Assembly: GCA_965243635.1 (NCBI GenBank)
Contig: OZ251574.1
Location: 4,588,001-4,652,000, forward strand
DNA: 64,000 bases
Source of the DNA: Rs1 sp000416275
Lineage (GTDB): Bacteria > Pseudomonadota > Gammaproteobacteria > Pseudomonadales > Balneatricaceae
Reading direction: 5' to 3'
The notes under the pieces are model-generated. The model searched no databases and was not told where the DNA came from. It was given only the letters and a program-made list of their open reading frames with translations. The position numbers and the translations under genes are program-made. Of this stretch, positions 9,483 through 19,005 are shown piece by piece. Position 1 is the stretch's first letter; the number at the start of each line of letters is the position of its first letter.

Positions 9483-10244
9483 ATGTATCAGCGCATTAAG
9501 TCACCCAAAATATCAGATATAATTTTGGTTCAATTAGAAGAAATGATTGTCGAGGGCACTCTTAAACCCGGCCAGCGGCTACCTGCCGAAAGGGAGCTGG
9601 CAAAGCAATTTGCAGTATCGCGACCATCACTGCGAGAAGCCATTCAACAGCTGGTCGCTAAAGGAGTATTAGAAAGTAGGCAAGGGGGAGGAAATTATGT
9701 GACTGAAGGTCTAGGTCGTAGTTTTACCGACCCATTACTCGAACTACTGGCCAACCACCCTGAAGCGCAGTATGACCTGTTAGAATTCAGACACGCTCTC
9801 GATGGTTTGTGCGCGTACTATGCAGCACTACGCAGCACTGCAATTGATAGAGAGAACATCAAAAATAAGCACCAAGTTTTACAAAATTTTCACGACAAAA
9901 AAGATTTTGCTCAGGAGGTAAGCGCCGATGTGGAATTTCACTTAGCGATTGCCGAAGCCGCTCACAATATGGTGCTTCTGCACATGATGCGCTCCATGTT
10001 TGATTTATTGAAGCAGCACATTACGGCAAACTTACAGGAAATTTACCCTAAAGCAGAGATCAGAGCCAATATTCATCGGCAACATGAACTATTAATGGCG
10101 GCGATTTTTGCCGGCGACCCCGAGAGAGCTCAAGCGGTCTCTCACGATCATTTTTCCTCGGTGGAAGAAGCCGTATTAGAACAGAATAAAGCACACACCC
10201 GCCTTAAGCGATCACTGCGCCGTACCATTGCCAGTCCTGACTAA
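9483..10244 (+). CDS. pdhR: GntR/FadR-family regulator, PdhR-like
   Basis: A 253-residue DNA-binding regulator. The winged helix lies at residues 5-75, with LPAERELAKQFAVSRPSLREA as the recognition region. An FCD ligand domain follows, with FRHALDGLCAYYAALRST and EAAHNMVLLHMMRSMFDLL. The whole sequence reads like PdhR (pyruvate-responsive), including SFTDPLLELL and PEAQYDLLEFRHAL. Here it is not followed by aceEF-lpd but faces a lactate-type dehydrogenase locus, and a PdhR-type palindrome lies 255 bp upstream. Control of carboxylate or lactate use by pyruvate is the likely role. LldR is the main alternative. Confidence 0.82.
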   Translation: MYQRIKSPKISDIILVQLEEMIVEGTLKPGQRLPAERELAKQFAVSRPSLREAIQQLVAKGVLESRQGGGNYVTEGLGRSFTDPLLELLANHPEAQYDLLEFRHALDGLCAYYAALRSTAIDRENIKNKHQVLQNFHDKKDFAQEVSADVEFHLAIAEAAHNMVLLHMMRSMFDLLKQHITANLQEIYPKAEIRANIHRQHELLMAAIFAGDPERAQAVSHDHFSSVEEAVLEQNKAHTRLKRSLRRTIASPD

Positions 10245-10265
10245 GCCAGCACTATAACCGAATTT

Positions 10266-10287
10266 ACCCGCTGTACTAGGAGCGGGT
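10266..10287. terminator. Hairpin between convergent genes
   Basis: A 7-bp perfect stem ACCCGCT/AGCGGGT with an 8-base loop lies between the convergent pdhR-like and TAXI genes. There is no strong U-tract on either side. Confidence 0.4.
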
Positions 10288-10307
10288 GCGGCTTATTCAA
10301 AAGCCTC

Positions 10308-11285
10308 TCAGATTAACCCCACTTCTTTATAATAACGCAACGCACCTTTATGCAGCGGAGCGGATAGGCCGTCTTTTATCATCACCGGTGCCTGCAAATC
10401 ATTAAACGTAGGATGCATTTTTTTGAAGCTTTGCAGCTGCTCAAAGACCGTTTTTACCAGTTGATAGATTTTCTCTTCACTGACTTGGGAAGAGGAGACG
10501 ACTGTCGCCAGTACTCCAAAAGTAGTAATCGGCTGTTCATTGCCAAAGTAAATGCCGCCCGGTATTTCTACCCAGGCATAGTAGGGGGAGGAATTGACCA
10601 ATTTTTCAATATCTGGGTCTTTTACATTCACCAACTTAGCTTCACATAAACCAATTGCTCGCCCGACTATTGGATTGGGGTGACCCACTGTATAAACGAT
10701 GGCTTGCACTTGGTTATAGCATAGTGCCATGGCCTGCTTATCTGCCGGCAGGCCGTTATACAGCTGAAAACTGTCGCGCGTCCATGCTTTGGCCTCCATC
10801 ACCACTTGCATAGTGGCACGTTGCCCGGAACCTGGATTCCCCACATTTACCCGCTTACCCAGCAAGTCGTCAAAGCTGTTGATTTGCGCATCTCGTCTTG
10901 TGACGACAGTAAATGGCTCACTGTGCACCGAAAATAACGCCCGCAAGTTCTGGTCTGGCCCTTGCTCAGCAAAGCGCTTAGAGCCATGCGTGGCATGGTA
11001 CTGCCAATCGGATTGCACCACCGCTACTTCGATTTTACCGGCCTTTAACTGGCTAAGGTTATCGATTGAACCACCGGTTTTAATATACTCACAAGCTTGG
11101 TGACCTGCATTTGCCCGATTCATTAATCGACAGATCGAACGGCCTACTTGATAGTAAATACCCGTTCGACCACCTGTAGCTACAGTCAATTCAGCCGCTA
11201 CTAGCGGTATTGGTAAGCTACTTAGAGAAATAAAGCACAGAGAAGAAAATACCGCGGGGGCAAAAAAGGTGTTTTTAATATTCAT
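10308..11285 (-). CDS. TAXI-family TRAP transporter substrate-binding protein
   Basis: A 325-residue periplasmic protein with a signal peptide of about 30 residues (cleavage near PLVAA-E). The mature start ELTVATGGRTGIYYQVGRSICR is typical of TAXI proteins. GGSIDNLSQLKAGKIEVAVVQSDW and NVGNPGSGQRATMQVVM are further family marks. TAXI proteins deliver carboxylates such as glutamate or 2-oxoglutarate to a fused TRAP permease. No TRAP membrane gene lies next to it; only the DctM remnant 1.3 kb away is visible. It may be orphaned or work with a permease elsewhere. Confidence 0.88.
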   Translation of the reverse strand: MNIKNTFFAPAVFSSLCFISLSSLPIPLVAAELTVATGGRTGIYYQVGRSICRLMNRANAGHQACEYIKTGGSIDNLSQLKAGKIEVAVVQSDWQYHATHGSKRFAEQGPDQNLRALFSVHSEPFTVVTRRDAQINSFDDLLGKRVNVGNPGSGQRATMQVVMEAKAWTRDSFQLYNGLPADKQAMALCYNQVQAIVYTVGHPNPIVGRAIGLCEAKLVNVKDPDIEKLVNSSPYYAWVEIPGGIYFGNEQPITTFGVLATVVSSSQVSEEKIYQLVKTVFEQLQSFKKMHPTFNDLQAPVMIKDGLSAPLHKGALRYYKEVGLI

Positions 11286-11734
11286 AATTATCCCATCCTG
11301 TATTCAGTTAACAAGATCATTGAATATGCAGCGGGAACATCATTTAGTGGCCAATCTATCTGGTTGTCAAACGACAATTTTACAAACAGGGAAACTAAAC
11401 TCACGACTAAACAGGCATGAGTAAATTCCAGAGCACAGTTAAAAATAACATTTCTAATCAGTATTGGGAAGGACGCCTAGAAAAATAGCAAAGCGGCAAC
11501 TGTGACTAATTTCGCAGTAGCGCAGGACTAATATTAGCGGGAGCACTCACCGTACTACATGAAACTTTGCGGCAGTAATCGGTGCGAGGTCAACGTTTTA
11601 AAGCTAAGGCTTAACGCGGTAATTCAGCAACAGATATAATCGTCATTAATTGATATAAGACCTCTGCATAACTTACCCAGAGGGTATGATAACTGCGCTC
11701 GCAATGCTATGCAGAGATCTCGATATTTTATTCA
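11286..11734. other. Non-coding gap containing one short repeat
   Basis: About 450 bp without a supportable gene. The only recognisable content is a short MITE-2 copy at 11659-11720. The rest shows no clear terminator or operator. Confidence 0.5.
11659..11720 (+). repeat. MITE-2, 62-bp deletion form
   Basis: It begins GACCTCTGCATAAC and ends GCTATGCAGAGATCT, so both terminal inverted repeats are kept while most of the interior is gone. It lies just downstream of the gene that ends at 11735. Confidence 0.8.
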
Positions 11735-12592
11735 CTAATTCGCATCTGGCATCAGCAAGTATTTTTGATACAATTTTTCAGTGACACCTTCTCTGGCCAA
11801 TTTAGCCAGCGCCTGGGAAAAATCATAGGCAATACTGGTCTTGTTTATATCCTGTCGCTGATTACTCAAAGAAACAGCGGTAGCGCTATCGAAATTAGGA
11901 TTATCTTGCAGTTGAAGGTGAGCAGATTTTTTAGAAAAAGCCAAATACATTGGCTGGATGCCGCCACAACAATTCTTATGTAATTGTAAGCCGTTGTACT
12001 CTAAAAAATAATCGGGTCTTCTAAAGGTAAATTGATCGATACGCGCCTTATCTACCACATAAAAATTGACTCCCCGGGTTTCAAAATAACGCATCACTTT
12101 ATCGATAGTGACATTAGTTGTCTGCTGGGTTTTTACCCATAGCCGATCGGAAATTTCCTGTTTGGCGCTACCTAGCTCTTGCAACCAAATTAAACCTAGT
12201 GATTTGATCCGCGAATAACTTTGGATATCGGGATAATTGAGCGGCGTTAAGCCATATTCAGCGGTCATTAAACCATTTTTAATATACTGCATATAACTCG
12301 CCCGCTGCAGCGAAAAAGCGGCGCCGGGATAAAAATCCAAAAAGCCTTGCTGCAGTCTCTGCAGCACTCTTTTCTTAGAGGATCTATAGACAACTAATTC
12401 ACAGCCAATTTGTTTGGCAGCCAGAGTGTACATTTCAAAATACACCCCTGAATTAGTGTTTTCATCACCAATCAAGGGTCTCTTTTCGCCATCTTTATAA
12501 CCCATTTTCAGTACACAGCCGAAAGTCAGCGTACAACTAAAAGCCAACAGCGTGCAAAGAGCCAGAGTGATCCACTTCAATTTCAGCAACAA
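11735..12592 (-). CDS. Periplasmic solute-binding family 3-like protein
   Basis: About 285 residues with an N-terminal hydrophobic signal (LALCTLLAFSCTLTFGC); the two cysteines make a lipoprotein possible but neither fits the lipobox well. The body resembles amino-acid-type SBP_bac_3 proteins: VLKMGYKDGEKRPLIG, GVYFEMYTLAAKQIGCELVV, LQQGFLDFYPGAAFS, and a C-terminal lobe with SQALAKLAREGVTEKLYQKYL. No transporter genes adjoin it. Such orphan proteins in this group are often sensors or quasi-receptors. The start codon is non-ATG and not firmly fixed. Confidence 0.65.
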   Translation of the reverse strand: MLLKLKWITLALCTLLAFSCTLTFGCVLKMGYKDGEKRPLIGDENTNSGVYFEMYTLAAKQIGCELVVYRSSKKRVLQRLQQGFLDFYPGAAFSLQRASYMQYIKNGLMTAEYGLTPLNYPDIQSYSRIKSLGLIWLQELGSAKQEISDRLWVKTQQTTNVTIDKVMRYFETRGVNFYVVDKARIDQFTFRRPDYFLEYNGLQLHKNCCGGIQPMYLAFSKKSAHLQLQDNPNFDSATAVSLSNQRQDINKTSIAYDFSQALAKLAREGVTEKLYQKYLLMPDAN

Positions 12593-12860
12593 TTAATATA
12601 TTCCATTTTTTAAAAAATCCGTTTTCAGCAATACTATACCAATATCTAAGGAATATAATCCATAGCGCATTTTCCTACAATTTACACATTACCTTTACCC
12701 ACAGCAAAATCATCTTCAGTCAGCAAGGGAGCCAATTGTTGAAGATGTTAGGTGCTATGATTATAGGTGATTATGCATTCCAAGCTACGCATACAACCTT
12801 GATATCGGAAAATTTTTACACTGACCACCAAACATCGATCTGTATTTCAGATGAGGTGTA

Positions 12861-13030
12861 ACCTCTGCATAACATTGCGAGCGAAAGTAAGACAAGGCAA
12901 AAACCGGCGAGATCGCGGCGTCAGTATGCTCCTCACTTTGGCTACAGTGTGCCCTTCTTTATGGGTATTACTGGTGTATATGAGCAAATTGAGCCGGTTT
13001 TTAACGCCGTATTACCGAGCGTAGTAGTTG
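12861..13030 (+). repeat. MITE-2 copy interrupted by an IS4-family element
   Basis: It starts ACCTCTGCATAAC and carries the full interior in the order seen at 34335 but inverted. Near its far end it is broken by the IS at 13038. The last bases resume after the IS at 14696 as GGTCTC. This dates the MITE as older than the IS. Confidence 0.8.
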
Positions 13031-13037
13031 TTATGAA

Positions 13038-14688
13038 CTCAAGTTTCGGAGTTCATTTCATTAGCTCAAATGAACTCCTCCCGTTACTCTAGGCCTTCTT
13101 GCCGTAGAGTAAAATTATCCATTTGCATGACTTGTGTAAAAAAATTGACCACTGTTTGATCGATGCTTTCCAGTATTTTACGTTTATCTTCTTCATTTAG
13201 CCCGATAATATCACTCAAAGCGCCTGCAATTAACGCCTTAAATAGTCCCCATAATTTGCTCGCGAAGTTTAAACTACATAAGCTCTCTTCAAGGCTATTT
13301 CTCACCTTACTCACACTGGCTACTCCTTCTTCATTCTGCACAAATAGCAGGATACAAAACCTTAACCCAGTCAAATGGATCGACGCTATATAGGCGCTGT
13401 AATGACGACTTTGCTCTTTCAAAAAACCAAGTTTTTGTTTGGCCTCTTTGAAATATACCTCGATACCCCACCGTAATGCGTACACTTCAAGTTTCTTCTC
13501 GTCACACATCTGACTATCGGTTGTTAAAAAAAGCGCCCAATCATTCTTACCTGCCTGTTGCTTTGTTTCATCCATAGATCGAACAAATAACAACTTCACT
13601 TTTATCCATTGATCGTGCTCTTTATCCGTCGCTGCTAGATTGAGTTCAACGACAATAGACTTGCTCTGGTAAGGCAATTTAGTCAGGGATTGCCATTTCC
13701 CCTTTACGTGCTGTTGATATAACTGCTTGGCACATTACATCTCCGTCTTGCCGTTGATGCGTATTCGGTATTTAGTGTTATTTCTTTTCATTCGAACAAT
13801 AGCGATCAGTGAATGAGTCTCTGTCATTTTTAAAATGCGCTTGGTGGCAAACCATGCATCAGCCAAAAAATAATCTGCATTTATGCCTGCGCGAATCGCC
13901 CTTGCTATCATGTCACACACCATTTCAGGTTTGGTTTGAGACTGAGATTTAGCATAACGTTTCGCAGCAATGCTGCGATGGTCTTTAAAGGTAGAATTGG
14001 CTGTTTGCTCTCTCACATTACTGATGAAGATTTCATTATCAACAGGAACAAATTGTGAATTATTAGCGATGCCTAACGTAACGATTTGCTGACCCATTAC
14101 GCAGCGTCCGGTTAAATGATCAAAGTGACTAGAAACGCCAGGCATCTTTTTTCCACGCCTGATTTTCACAGAATCATCAATAACAAACGCGCTTAAACCT
14201 CCATGAGAGTTAGATTTAAGCACTTTCTTTGCGGTCAACAATTGTAACTTTCTCCAGTCTACATTTTCACGATTGAGTAGATCATAGAGGGCATCTTTTT
14301 TTGCTGCACTAAAGCTCAATAATGCATCGCGAGAGAACATAGCTACCGATTGAGTTTTTAGCCAAACCCACAGCATAAGTAGATACACAATATCGCTCGC
14401 TGGCACGCCAGAACGTTTATGAAATTTTGCTTGAAGTAGCAGGCTATTAAAGCCGAGGTGTTTCCAAGCAGAGTTAAAAGTATTGTCGATACTGAGGTTA
14501 GATTGCTCGAGAAAATCAGCAGTGAGTGATGGCAAAACACCCGTCTTTGTGGCAGAATTCATTTGATGTCTCTTGTGGTATTTTATTTTGTATAGACAGC
14601 AATTATTTTACCACAAAGAGACATCAACTTGTTTTATATCATATGCTTAGTGTTGCTTTTTGGTTTTATTTGAATCCCGAAACTTGAG
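13038..14688 (-). mobile_element. IS4-family insertion sequence, copy 1 (1651 bp)
   Basis: The ends are inverted repeats CTCAAGTTTCGG / CCGAAACTTGAG. The flanking 7-bp direct repeat TTATGAA (13031-13037 and 14689-14695) is the target duplication. The element holds one transposase frame on the minus strand and an 11-bp perfect stem-loop (GGAGTTCATTT type) just inside the 3' end, likely a terminator. A near-identical copy lies at 51313-52964 in the opposite orientation. It landed inside a MITE-2 repeat. Confidence 0.92.
13084..14562 (-). pseudogene. IS4-family transposase with in-frame TAA stop
   Basis: This frame encodes a DDE transposase of about 492 codons. Both Asp motifs are in the first part (FVIDDSVK and FLADAWFAT), and the IS4 Y-2-R-3-E-6-K signature YALRWGIEVYFKEAK is in the second part. 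A single in-frame TAA at 13735-13737 (ATG-TAA-TGT) splits it after residue 275, and the frame continues unchanged beyond. The truncated product would lack the catalytic Glu, so a working enzyme needs readthrough. The same stop is present in the second copy at 52264, so it predates the last duplication. Confidence 0.88.
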
Positions 14689-14916
14689 TTATGAAGGTCT
14701 CGAGGTACAAATACAGCCGTTAGATGAGGGTAACCATGAATGCCTACTGCTCAACGACTCTTTAGCGAGCTACTTGCATAGATAACTCTCAGATAAACAA
14801 CTACTTAGTAATAGTACAAGTCGATACTATGTATAATACTGCCCAGTTTCTTGTTTAACTGTGTCATTTTTGTGGTATAAAGAAGACAGAAATTCAACCT
14901 ATAGTAGAGGCAGTTT

Positions 14917-16560
14917 ATGAATTGGTTAAATCACATCGGTTTTAGAGCAAAAATGGCAATTCCTGTAGGTATTACTATTTTCGTTTTTGTCGCTATTTTA
15001 AGTATTGTTTACCATGCTTTTAATACTCAAAATAGGATAAATCATATTTTAATAAACGAGATTCAACCGGTACTGAATGACTTTGAGGACGGCTACCGAG
15101 ACCTGTATCAAATGATTTCTGCAGCACGCGGACTACAGCTTGCCGACGGTGATGAGCAGGTGATTCTTAAACAGACATCTGAGTACAATGACAACGCTCC
15201 CAGGGCCTTGCCACGCCTCACTTCAGTGCAAAGGCTAATAGATATTGGTCATATAAATAAAAGCAACCAAGATTTTTTGGACCATCTAGCCAGTGACTTT
15301 GTCACTTGGAAGAAACATTACGATACTTTATTCGGTGACCCAAGTAGCGCAAAAGACTACATGTCTGTCAACGGAGCCGATATAGAACAGTTATTTACCA
15401 GTATCCGAAAAAAATTAAAACACGTTCGCACAAGTGTTGAGAAAACTGAGGCATCACTGCGGGCAGAAGGAGTATCTGCGGTTGCACTCGCTATCGATAT
15501 TTTGCTCTTGGGTGGCGGGTTATCGATTATTCTGTCGATGTCCATCGCCTGGTATTTTTCTGGGATTTTAATTGCACCCTTACAGCGCTTGCGTCAAACC
15601 ATGGAAAACATCGCTTCTGGTGATGGAGATTTGACGCAAAGAATTGACATAGCGACTAAAGATGAAGTTGGTCAGCTAGCGAATCAGTTTAATATATTTA
15701 TCGCTAAAATTCACGGCACTGTTAATGAAGTAGTCCAGGCTAGTTCAGCACTGCGCACTGAGGTTCAAGACATTCAAAAGAACACTGGCAGCATTTCTGA
15801 CGTAGCTGAAGCTCAACAACTGAAAAGTCAACATGTAGCATCCGTGGTCGATCAGATGTCAGCCAGCTGCATTGAGTCTAGCGAACATGCCAACCAGGCA
15901 GCAGAGGCGAGCTCGATCGCCAGCGACGAATCCAAGAGTGCGCAGACTATATTATTGTCTACGGTCACTTCAATCGATCAACTAGCTGCTGACATACAAC
16001 AAGCAGGGGAAGTGATTCATCAATTAGTCCGAAACGTGGTTAACATATCGTCAATATTAAATATCATCAGAGGGATTGCCGATCAAACCAACTTGCTGGC
16101 GCTAAATGCGGCTATCGAAGCGGCACGAGCGGGAGAGCAGGGACGTGGATTTGCGGTGGTTGCCGATGAAGTGCGTTCACTAGCCAGCAAAACCCAAGAC
16201 TGTACTGGCGATATTCAAGAGATGATTGAGAAGCTAGAACAAGGGGCCAAAGATGCAGTGGCTGCCATGGATAACAGTAGCAAAGGCGCTGATCATTCAG
16301 TCAAGCAAGCCCGTGAGGCCAACGAGTCACTATTGGCGATAGGCGGTTCAATTAATATCATTAGCACCATGAACTCGCAAATTGCCATCTCAGTTAAAGA
16401 TCAGAGCACCATGAACAACAGTGTCAATGAAAACGTCCGTGAAATTGCCGAAGCTGGCGATAATATGCTAGGGATTGTCAGCAGTGCCGAGACAGCGTGT
16501 TCTGTACTGGCAGAGCAGTGCAAACGTCTAGATGGCATAGTAGTGCAGTTTAAAATTTAG
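14917..16560 (+). CDS. Methyl-accepting chemotaxis protein
   Basis: A 547-residue transmembrane chemoreceptor. TM1 lies at about residues 14-34, a periplasmic four-helix type sensor at 35-185, and TM2 at about 188-215. A HAMP domain follows (PLQRLRQTMENIASGDGDLTQR), then a long coiled-coil signalling domain whose hairpin tip reads GIADQTNLLALNAAIEAARAG and GRGFAVVADEVRSLA. The start has AGAGG 6 bases upstream. It signals to CheA/CheW, which are not in this window. The ligand is unknown. Confidence 0.95.
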   Translation: MNWLNHIGFRAKMAIPVGITIFVFVAILSIVYHAFNTQNRINHILINEIQPVLNDFEDGYRDLYQMISAARGLQLADGDEQVILKQTSEYNDNAPRALPRLTSVQRLIDIGHINKSNQDFLDHLASDFVTWKKHYDTLFGDPSSAKDYMSVNGADIEQLFTSIRKKLKHVRTSVEKTEASLRAEGVSAVALAIDILLLGGGLSIILSMSIAWYFSGILIAPLQRLRQTMENIASGDGDLTQRIDIATKDEVGQLANQFNIFIAKIHGTVNEVVQASSALRTEVQDIQKNTGSISDVAEAQQLKSQHVASVVDQMSASCIESSEHANQAAEASSIASDESKSAQTILLSTVTSIDQLAADIQQAGEVIHQLVRNVVNISSILNIIRGIADQTNLLALNAAIEAARAGEQGRGFAVVADEVRSLASKTQDCTGDIQEMIEKLEQGAKDAVAAMDNSSKGADHSVKQAREANESLLAIGGSINIISTMNSQIAISVKDQSTMNNSVNENVREIAEAGDNMLGIVSSAETACSVLAEQCKRLDGIVVQFKI

Positions 16561-16633
16561 TGGCAAATAGGTCACCAGCAAACACTAAGCTGGCTGGCCT
16601 ATCGACTCACTAAATAAATAAAATTTAGCCACT

Positions 16634-16662
16634 GTTAGACTTTATATTCCATAAAGTCTAAC
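16634..16662. terminator. Bidirectional terminator-type hairpin
   Basis: A 12-bp perfect stem GTTAGACTTTAT/ATAAAGTCTAAC with a 5-base loop sits between the convergent chemoreceptor and DUF3127 genes. A smaller AGCTT-rich inverted repeat follows at once. Confidence 0.65.
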
Positions 16663-16689
16663 TTCTAGCTTCTAGCTTAAAGCTAGCAG

Positions 16690-17034
16690 TCAAAAAGGCA
16701 CCTCATCGCCGAATTCATCATCTGGCACTGAAGTGTCATACACTGGCGTCTGATCGTATTGATCCGCGGCGGCACTTTGTATCTTCCAGCCAACCAAGTT
16801 ATTGAAGTAACGGCCGTTGTATTCACGCCCACGAATATCAAATAAGACGGTAATCTGCTGTCCAACTTGCACTGTATCTAACAAGCTCACCTTATCTTGC
16901 ACAAACTCAATATTGATATCCTGCGGATACTTACCTTCCTCGACAGTCACCACCATCTCACGCTTAGTAAAGCCGCTGTTAAAGCTTTGAGGATCTTGAA
17001 TTAACTTCACCTTACCGGTCAGTTCGTAAGCCAT
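16690..17034 (-). CDS. DUF3127 protein with SSB-like acidic tail
   Basis: A 114-residue protein with an OB-fold-like body: MAYELTGKVKLIQDPQSFNS, KREMVVTVEEGKYPQ, and RGREYNGRYFNNLVGWKI. These fit the DUF3127 family (family recognition from memory). The C-terminus reads VPDDEFGDEVPF, very like the DDDIPF tip of single-stranded DNA-binding protein that recruits repair proteins. A nucleic-acid role is therefore plausible but not shown. It is monocistronic, downstream of the TrmK gene on the same strand. Confidence 0.75.
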   Translation of the reverse strand: MAYELTGKVKLIQDPQSFNSGFTKREMVVTVEEGKYPQDINIEFVQDKVSLLDTVQVGQQITVLFDIRGREYNGRYFNNLVGWKIQSAAADQYDQTPVYDTSVPDDEFGDEVPF

Positions 17035-17234
17035 TTTTGCCGCCTTGTATCGCTAAGTTTAAAGGCTGCTATTAAAACAGAATAAAGTTAAAATTACTGT
17101 CGTTTTTTAGCAGAACTTGCTGACAGCTATTCACATAGAAGAGGATAGGGTAAAAATAAAGAGCAATTTTTTAAAAATAATAGATCTCACTCCATATTTA
17201 CGTATCCTCTTTAAAATCAGGATTCTAGTATAAG

Positions 17235-18005
17235 CTAGCTCAGAAGACTCTGGTTATCCACTGGAAAAGTGTGGGACTTGTCTAGAGGCTCCCCAATGAT
17301 TGTCAACTGTCTCTCTATCTGCAGGTACTCATTGAGTATAGAGTGCAGCTCTGCTTGCTTTTGCTGGTCAAAAACACAATTTCGTAACGCTCTGCGATAG
17401 TGATTTATGCACTGCTGCAAGTAGTGACTATGCAGCTGTCCTGGGTTGTTCCACATTTTCGAACCTGCGGCGATCAGCGCCGTCGCGGTCGGTTCGAAAA
17501 GGTGTTTACCCACGTGGATAATCTCATAGCACCATTTGTTTTCTTTGACCAATCGCTCATCGATTAAGCGCAGTTCTAAAAACTGCAGCGCTGCCCGCAA
17601 TTTGTACTGATGACGCAGAGGGCAGAGCAAAAATTCTAGATGGTGTGCGGGGAACCTAGCCAGTAAATGTTGTACTATCAGCTGCGTTTGCTCACCACCG
17701 ACCCCGGCAATGACAATCAACTGCGCTTGTTCTGTACTACTATCAGCCAAAGGCAGCTCCAGCACATCAATACAGTGCACTTGCCACTGGTCTGCTCCGC
17801 AAGCATAGGGAAATTCAATATTCAGCTTAGTGGTTAACTGCTCCATAATTACCGGCACCCTATCGACAAAATGTAGCTGCTGCGCCGCGCCGCGTTTTAA
17901 CAGGGTCATCCCTAAGAGACCGTGATCGCAGCAACAGTCCCAAATCTGCTGATAGGGACGTTTAATCATCTCATCAATGGCCAAGAGCCGTTTACTAATT
18001 TTCAC
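17235..18005 (-). CDS. trmK: tRNA (adenine22-N1)-methyltransferase family protein
   Basis: A 256-residue SAM-dependent methyltransferase of the TrmK/YqfN type. The N-terminus MKISKRLLAIDEMI is typical, followed by the SAM motif WDCCCDHGLLGMTLL, where most relatives read IGTDHAYLPI-like sequence. VIAGVGGEQTQLIVQHLL corresponds to the family GMGG loop. Also visible are LLCPLRHQYKLRAALQ (family PN replaced by CPL) and an extended helical C-terminal tail. In characterised relatives it forms m1A22 in tRNA. It stands alone. The altered PN-type motif makes exact activity uncertain. Confidence 0.82.
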   Translation of the reverse strand: MKISKRLLAIDEMIKRPYQQIWDCCCDHGLLGMTLLKRGAAQQLHFVDRVPVIMEQLTTKLNIEFPYACGADQWQVHCIDVLELPLADSSTEQAQLIVIAGVGGEQTQLIVQHLLARFPAHHLEFLLCPLRHQYKLRAALQFLELRLIDERLVKENKWCYEIIHVGKHLFEPTATALIAAGSKMWNNPGQLHSHYLQQCINHYRRALRNCVFDQQKQAELHSILNEYLQIERQLTIIGEPLDKSHTFPVDNQSLLS

Positions 18006-18163
18006 AGAGACCTCTAGTCAAAGTGTCTAATTATATCATTAGTTACCGATTAAAATGTAGCCGAGCTCACCCATTAGATATGTCGACTATCCATGTACCC
18101 CTAACACGAGCTGAAAGCGCTTGCGCTATATAGTGCAGCGAAGTCGCAAATTCATATTTATCA

Positions 18164-18372
18164 CCTGAATCCGTGACTTCAAAGTGAATACAGAGTGTAA
18201 GATATTGGCTTTACGGTGGAATTGAAAAATCTTAGCTGCAAGCTCATATGCGTCCTGCATTCGCTTAATAAATGCATCCCTGCATAAAACCCGTAGGTTC
18301 AGCGGGAATTTTTCTAACCGCTGTAGAATCAAGATCTTACGCTATGTGGTGCAGTGAAGTCACTGATTCAGG
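18164..18372 (+). repeat. MITE-1, full 209-bp form
   Basis: Ends are CCTGAATCCGTGACTTCA and TGAAGTCACTGATTCAGG. The direct repeat TATCA flanks it at 18159-18163 and 18373-18377. A partial older copy lies beside it at about 18110-18155. The right target repeat overlaps the stop codon of the methyltransferase gene at 18375. Confidence 0.92.
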
Positions 18373-18374
18373 TA

Positions 18375-19004
18375 TCAATTAACCCTGATTATTAGCTGGG
18401 TTAAAGAGTTGCTACCTACGCAGAAAAACTCTAAAACTCTTAGTAAAGTTAAAGGCATTCTATTAGCTAATAGCATAATCGCAACGCGGTTAAAAAGGCA
18501 TTTACTAAAACTATTGCGATACACTACTTGATGTTGCAAAGGGAGGCTTTTAAATAGCTGTAGGGTTGCGGCATTATTCACATCAACAATCCAAATAAAG
18601 CCTCGATCAGACAAACTATCTTTAGCATTTTTAAGCACAATAGCTTGCTCACTTTGAGTAAATTGCGCCAGCGCGACTGTAAAAAAAACAATATCAAATT
18701 TAACAGAACATACCAAAGGCGTTAGCAAATCATGACTAAAATAATTAATCGCAGGATTTTTTAACTGACAGGATTCAATCTGTTGTTCATCGATATCACA
18801 ACCGTAGACATTACCTACTGCAAAGTATTCAGCTAATTCGCGACTCAATTGTCCAGCACCACATCCAGCGTCAAGTATTTTTAAACTATCGATAGATTTA
18901 TGCTGATCAATGGCGCGAAAGCCCCGCACAAATTCACGCTTGAACATAAGCTCAATATAGAGACAGGGATCTTGTGTCCAGTGATAGAATTCACGTTTGT
19001 TCAT
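18375..19004 (-). CDS. Class I SAM-dependent methyltransferase
   Basis: A 209-residue protein with the SAM-binding motif LDAGCGAGQLSRELAEYF near residue 50, GCDIDEQQIESCQ (motif II acid), and DIVFFTVALAQFTQ plus WIVDVNNAATL later. The substrate is unknown. The start chosen is the ATG at 19004, which lies one base after the TAA of the disrupted ABC transporter gene (TAATATG), so the two were translationally coupled. The IS1380-type insertion upstream now separates it from its former operon promoter. The context (ABC transporter, TonB receptor) suggests a role in making or handling a transported metabolite. Confidence 0.8.
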   Translation of the reverse strand: MNKREFYHWTQDPCLYIELMFKREFVRGFRAIDQHKSIDSLKILDAGCGAGQLSRELAEYFAVGNVYGCDIDEQQIESCQLKNPAINYFSHDLLTPLVCSVKFDIVFFTVALAQFTQSEQAIVLKNAKDSLSDRGFIWIVDVNNAATLQLFKSLPLQHQVVYRNSFSKCLFNRVAIMLLANRMPLTLLRVLEFFCVGSNSLTQLIIRVN

Positions 19005-19005
19005 A

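Noticed and set aside
10413..11103. Plus-strand frames of 78 and 104 codons
   Set aside because: They are shadows of the TAXI binding-protein gene on the minus strand.
18126..18332. 65-68-codon frames beginning MILQRLEKFPLNLRV, recurring at 26370
   Set aside because: They are translations of the MITE-1 repeat and recur only because the repeat does. No ribosome site and no conservation beyond the DNA repeat.
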